Positions 14,563 to 17,675 of a stretch of DNA of 17,675 nucleotides are shown piece after piece. Numbering within the stretch: the stretch's first letter is position 1; the number at the start of each line of letters is the position of its first letter. The DNA is from Bacteroidales bacterium. Lineage in GTDB: Bacteria > Bacteroidota > Bacteroidia > Bacteroidales > JAADGE01. A program made the position numbers and the translations under genes. Under the pieces are notes generated by a model that was given only the letters and a program-made list of their open reading frames with translations, was not told where the DNA came from and made no database searches. The DNA is taken from contig JAOZMN010000017.1 of assembly GCA_029934265.1 (NCBI GenBank), forward strand, positions 1-17,675. Reading direction: 5' to 3'.

Positions 14563-15984
14563 ATGTCCAAAAACAAAAACATATTGGTTAGAATTGACTG
14601 GATAACGGTTATCATGTATTTGATACTTGTTTTTTTCGGTTGGCTCAACATATATGCCGCAGTATATAACGAAGAACACAGCAGTATCATGGACCTCGGA
14701 CAAAGATACGGCAGCCAAATGAAATGGATAATAATTGCTTTTGCCTTAATGTTTCTTGTATTCCTTGTCGAAAGTCATATTTTCGCCTTACTTTCATATT
14801 TCATATACGGAATAATGATATTTTTACTTATAGCCGTACTTATTTTCGGCGAAGAGGTAAACGGAGCTCGCTCATGGTTTGAATTTGGAAGTTTCAAAGT
14901 ACAACCTGCCGAATTTGCTAAATTTGCAACAGCACTCGCCCTGTCAAAATTCCTCTCGCAAGAGAACTTTAAAATAATGAAATTAAACAACTTAATAATC
15001 ATAGGAACATTAATATTTCTTCCCGCCGGTCTGATTGTTTTACAAAACGACACGGGTTCGGCACTCGTATATATCATATTCATATTAGTATTATACCGAG
15101 AGGGTATTCCCGGATATATCTTACTTTTATTTTTTCTTCTGATACTTATTTTTGTTATTTCTTTTTTTATTGAATTTTACGCAATGCTTTTAGTGCTTTT
15201 TTTTATTTCAGTAATCGCATTCGTACTATTTACACGACAATACAAACTTACACTTATCGGACTATCAATTTTTACCGGTTTTCTTACCGTCGGAATATTT
15301 CCCGTACTGATTCTGAATATGAATATTCCAATAGCTCCTGTTATAGCCATATCTATCACCGCTACGGCCATTATTGCTTTATTGTATTCTTTGCGAAAAA
15401 GAATTATGATAATGTTTTATATTGCCCCAATACTAATAGCTTCCGTAATTTACACTTTTTCTATCGACTATATATTCAATAATATTTTAGAACCTCATCA
15501 ACAAACAAGGATTAACGTACTTTTCGGTATCGAGAAGGATTTAAAAGGAGCCGGGTATAATGTTCATCAATCTCAAATAGCAATAGGTTCGGGAGGAATA
15601 ACAGGCAAAGGTTTCCTGCAAGGCACACAAACAAAATTAGATTTCGTGCCGGAACAAGATACCGATTTTATTTTTTGCACAATAGGAGAGGAATGGGGAT
15701 TTTTGGGAACAGCAAGCGTTATAAGTTTATTTGTAATTTTTATTTTGAGAATATTATTTCTTGCAGAAAGGCAACGTTCAGCATTCAGTCGAATTTACGG
15801 CTATAGTGTTGCTTCGATTCTTTTTCTGCATTTTTCCGTAAATATAGCAATGACCATAGGTTTGGCTCCGGTTATAGGGATTCCTTTACCCTTTTTCAGC
15901 TACGGAGGTTCGTCACTTTGGGCATTTACATTTCTGGTTTTTACGTTCTTAAGACTTGATGTAGGAAGAGATGAAACTTTCTAA
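14563..15984 (+). CDS. rodA: RodA, peptidoglycan glycosyltransferase of the elongasome
   Basis: A 473-residue SEDS-family membrane protein with about 10 or more transmembrane segments. By family knowledge it polymerises lipid II into glycan strands together with PBP2. Signature stretches: GARSWFEFGSFKVQPAEFAK (101-120), with W105 in the family-conserved position; QNDTGSA (161-167), matching the QPDLGTA motif of other RodAs; and the extracellular-loop region HQQTRINVLFGIEKDLKGAG followed by YNVHQSQIAIGSGGITGKG. D326 in KDLKGAG aligns by eye with the essential Asp of characterised RodA proteins. The C-terminal part has PEQDTDFIFCTIGEEWGF and PLPFFSYGGSS. It is roughly 100 residues longer than E. 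coli RodA because of extra hydrophobic sequence in the middle (about 183-300), which I believe is common in Bacteroidota. It is convergent with the GSCFA gene, with a terminator hairpin between them. Confidence 0.95.
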   Translation: MSKNKNILVRIDWITVIMYLILVFFGWLNIYAAVYNEEHSSIMDLGQRYGSQMKWIIIAFALMFLVFLVESHIFALLSYFIYGIMIFLLIAVLIFGEEVNGARSWFEFGSFKVQPAEFAKFATALALSKFLSQENFKIMKLNNLIIIGTLIFLPAGLIVLQNDTGSALVYIIFILVLYREGIPGYILLLFFLLILIFVISFFIEFYAMLLVLFFISVIAFVLFTRQYKLTLIGLSIFTGFLTVGIFPVLILNMNIPIAPVIAISITATAIIALLYSLRKRIMIMFYIAPILIASVIYTFSIDYIFNNILEPHQQTRINVLFGIEKDLKGAGYNVHQSQIAIGSGGITGKGFLQGTQTKLDFVPEQDTDFIFCTIGEEWGFLGTASVISLFVIFILRILFLAERQRSAFSRIYGYSVASILFLHFSVNIAMTIGLAPVIGIPLPFFSYGGSSLWAFTFLVFTFLRLDVGRDETF

Positions 15985-15990
15985 AACAAA

Positions 15991-16023
15991 ATCAAGGATT
16001 TCGCTTTAAGCCAAACCCTTGAT
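15991..16023. terminator. Bidirectional hairpin between rodA and the GSCFA gene
   Basis: Bases 15991-16023 fold as a long stem with only two mismatches: ATCAAGG/CCTTGAT at the base, then TTT/AAA and GCTT/AAGC, closing on a tiny loop. It lies between convergent genes, with a leftward U-run flank (AAAACAAA on the plus strand). It shares the order ATCA..GG.TTTC..TTTAAG...AAACCC..TGAT with the hairpin at 2637-2671. Confidence 0.7.
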
Positions 16024-16040
16024 AAATACGATTAAAATAA

Positions 16041-16055
16041 ATCGAAGACCTTATT
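16041..16055. repeat. Dispersed GAAGACCTTA repeat, copy 3
   Basis: ATCGAAGACCTTATT at 16041-16055 overlaps the stop codon of the GSCFA gene. The other copies are AGGTTGAAGACCTTATT (126-142) and AGGTCGAAGACCTTAATT (6275-6292). All three share the ten bases GAAGACCTTA and the same orientation. None lies inside a gene body. Confidence 0.55.
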
Positions 16056-17034
16056 TTTTCTTAAAAACACTGCGTTCAAACTCAAAATTCAAAAAAGAAT
16101 ATTCTTTTTGAAGTCTTTCAATATTTTCAAAATTATTTTTCAAGAAATTTTGATATGCCTTTGTTTCAGGATTTAAAACCTTATGACAGACAGCTTTATT
16201 TACCTTTTCAATTTCTTTTTTGATTTTTAAAGTTTCTTTCGTAAAGAAACTCTCCCCAAAAACGTCCATAATATATTTAATAGCCGTTTCATTAGGGTGA
16301 ATCATATCGGAAGTATAAAATCTGTAATCCCTCAAATCGTCCATCATTATTTCATAAGCCGGAAAATAATATATATTATCAAAATGTTCCATTATTTGCT
16401 GAATTGCAACAAACAATATCGACTTACTTTCTCTGTTCCCTGTAAGTCCGTCTTTTATATGGCGAACCGGACTTACCGTAAAAATAATTTTTAAATCCGG
16501 ATTCAGATTTTTCAGAGTATTCAATAATTGAAAATATTCAACCGTAATAACATCTGCGTTAAGCAAATATCTTTTAAAATTATCCGACGGTAATTTATGA
16601 CAATTTGAAACTATTTTTTCTGTTTCTTTATGCTCAAATACCATCGCCGAACCAAAAGTAATAAAAAGATATTTCGCATTTTTTAAATTTTCGGAAGATT
16701 TTGTAATTCTGTCATTAATTACATTAAGAGTTCTGTCTAAATCCATTCCGGAAAACTTGCTGTGATGACTGAAACTGTGCCACATCTCGCTATGCTCAAA
16801 TAAATCTTCTTTTTCAAAAAGTGATTTTTTTGCCAATATTTCCAAACTTGTTTTTATGGAAATCGGATTATACAAAATTCCGAAAGGATTTATATCCGAA
16901 CTGAATTTAAGGTCTTTCAGTTTTAAACCGATGCTGTTTGTAAAACAAGAACCGAAAAACATAAGTCCTGTATCATATCCGATATTAAAAGGATAAGCAG
17001 GTGCTTCAATCGTTGTTCTGAAATTTTCTGTCAT
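16051..17034 (-). CDS. GSCFA-domain, SGNH-hydrolase-like protein
   Basis: A 327-residue protein counted from the ATG at 17034. A longer reading from TTG at 17055 adds seven residues, but GSCFA proteins usually begin close to an FRT-I-E segment (here MTENFRTTIEAP), and a candidate -7 promoter element covers the TTG. The GSCFA signature appears as FFGSCFTNSIG (S29), followed by INPFGILYNPISI. The region ITFGSAMVFEH, then TVSPVRHIKDG, and finally SDMIHPNETAIKYI (D243, H246) fit the SGNH-hydrolase pattern, with S29, D243 and H246 as the presumed catalytic residues. There is no signal peptide, so it is probably cytoplasmic. The family is common in Bacteroidota, and its substrate is, as far as I know, undetermined. 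The fifth residue of the signature is T rather than A. It is convergent with rodA and divergent from the glycosyltransferase gene at 17111. Confidence 0.88.
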   Translation of the reverse strand: MTENFRTTIEAPAYPFNIGYDTGLMFFGSCFTNSIGLKLKDLKFSSDINPFGILYNPISIKTSLEILAKKSLFEKEDLFEHSEMWHSFSHHSKFSGMDLDRTLNVINDRITKSSENLKNAKYLFITFGSAMVFEHKETEKIVSNCHKLPSDNFKRYLLNADVITVEYFQLLNTLKNLNPDLKIIFTVSPVRHIKDGLTGNRESKSILFVAIQQIMEHFDNIYYFPAYEIMMDDLRDYRFYTSDMIHPNETAIKYIMDVFGESFFTKETLKIKKEIEKVNKAVCHKVLNPETKAYQNFLKNNFENIERLQKEYSFLNFEFERSVFKKK

Positions 17035-17052
17035 ATTGAAAAATTTATCCGA

Positions 17053-17086
17053 CAAAGTTAATTAAATTTATTAATTTACCGGCAAA
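17053..17086 (-). promoter_or_regulatory. Candidate promoter of the GSCFA gene
   Basis: On the minus strand TTTG (17086-17083) is followed after 22 bases by TAACTTTG (17060-17053), an exact TAnnTTTG -7 element with a slightly long spacer. Transcription would start near 17046, giving a leader of about a dozen bases to the ATG at 17034. This argues against translation from the TTG at 17055. Confidence 0.42.
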
Positions 17087-17110
17087 ATTTGAATTTTAGA
17101 ATTACAATAT

Positions 17111-17675
17111 ATGCCCCAAAAAACAATTTTAATATCACCTCTTAACTGGGGACTCGGTCATGCCACAAGAGATATTCCTATTATAGAATTACTTATAAAT
17201 CAAGGATATAAAATTATAATCGCATCGTCAGGACAAACCGAAAAAATTCTACGACAAGAATTTCCCGAAATAGATTTTATTAATTTATCCGGTGTACAAA
17301 TAAATTATTCAGCAAAAATTTTGCCGTTCTTTAAAATAATCTTACAAATACCGCAATTTTTTTACGGAATTTACAAAGAAAATTTACAACTGAAAAAAAT
17401 AATACAAAAACATAACATTGATTTAATAATTTCGGATAATCGCTATGGGTTGCACAGTTCCAAAGTTCCAAGCATATTTATTACACATCAAATATCCGTA
17501 AAAGCTCCACGTAAATTCCATTTCACGGAATATTTTTTGTATAAACTGCACAAATTTTTTATTCAGAAATTTGATAAATGTTTTATACCGGACAGTCCAA
17601 CCGAACAAAATCTGAGCGGCGATTTGTCTCATAAATATCCCAAACCCGAAAATGCTGTATATATAGGAATTTTAT
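17111..17675 (+). CDS. Glycosyltransferase, GT28/MurG-like fold, 3' end cut by the window
   Basis: An open frame from the ATG at 17111 runs to the window edge without a stop (188 codons seen). The N-terminus MPQKTILISPLNWGLGHATR has the G-x-G-H-A-x-R glycine-rich loop of GT-B glycosyltransferases, followed by DIPIIELLINQGYKIIIASSG and LRQEFPEIDFINLSG. Further on are HNIDLIISDNRYGL, VPSIFITHQISVK and FDKCFIPDSPTEQNLSGDLS, typical of the acceptor-side domain of MurG-like and related lipid or polysaccharide glycosyltransferases of Bacteroidota. The donor-sugar domain lies beyond the edge, so substrate cannot be judged. No signal peptide is present; an inner-leaflet membrane-associated enzyme is expected. 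It is divergent from the GSCFA gene with 76 bases between the starts. Confidence 0.83.
   Translation, partial: MPQKTILISPLNWGLGHATRDIPIIELLINQGYKIIIASSGQTEKILRQEFPEIDFINLSGVQINYSAKILPFFKIILQIPQFFYGIYKENLQLKKIIQKHNIDLIISDNRYGLHSSKVPSIFITHQISVKAPRKFHFTEYFLYKLHKFFIQKFDKCFIPDSPTEQNLSGDLSHKYPKPENAVYIGIL

Noticed and set aside
17423..17632. Minus-strand 69-residue open frame near the right end
   Set aside because: It is the shadow of the glycosyltransferase gene running rightward from 17111, whose motifs are clear.
1..17675. A defence island, prophage or integrative element
   Set aside because: No integrase, transposase, restriction, Cas, reverse transcriptase or phage structural motifs are seen in any of the twelve genes; the content is housekeeping and envelope related.

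Overview
The window looks like chromosomal DNA from a low-GC member of the Bacteroidota, most likely an anaerobe or microaerophile of the Bacteroidales/Marinilabiliales type. The evidence is a type IX secretion (T9SS) type B sorting domain on a secreted adhesin-like protein, a GSCFA-family protein, a secreted M16-like protein with a C-terminal extension, almost no Shine-Dalgarno sequences, and several intergenic matches to the Bacteroidota -7 promoter element TAnnTTTG. A rubrerythrin suggests a need to handle peroxide under low oxygen. I see no rRNA, tRNA, CRISPR array, insertion sequence, phage gene or recognisable defence cassette.

Layout. Bases 1-239 are an intergenic region with possible outward-facing promoters. 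Bases 240-2609 hold a PKD/P-domain/T9SS protein and rubrerythrin, separated by a strong hairpin. A perfect bidirectional terminator hairpin (2637-2671) then faces the convergent pair at 2681-5384 on the minus strand: a CPA1-type Na+/H+ antiporter followed by aspartate kinase, probably co-transcribed. From 5637 the genes run rightward: a CAP-domain lipoprotein, a secreted protein of about 20 MORN_2/YwqK-type repeats, a secreted M16-peptidase relative without the zinc motif, a large TPR protein, then PBP2 (mrdA) and RodA, the core synthase pair of the rod elongasome. A second hairpin of the same family as the first (15991-16023) separates rodA from a leftward GSCFA/SGNH-type gene. A divergent, unlisted glycosyltransferase gene starts at 17111 and runs off the right edge.

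How the genes relate. mrdA and rodA clearly work together: the transpeptidase and the glycosyltransferase of lateral-wall peptidoglycan synthesis. The MORN_2 and M16-like genes are only 51 bases apart and probably form one unit of exported proteins of unknown role. The other genes are housekeeping or envelope functions without an obvious joint pathway. I could not find a convincing new multi-gene system. The most unusual signals are non-coding: a related pair of convergent-gene hairpins, a 149-base segment bounded by perfect 12-base inverted repeats, a 15-base inverted repeat in the mrdA leader, and a short dispersed GAAGACCTTA repeat.

Two genes use non-ATG starts that the sequence supports well (TTG for aspartate kinase, GTG for the M16-like gene). 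For the GSCFA gene, the downstream ATG at 17034 is better than the longer TTG-initiated reading.
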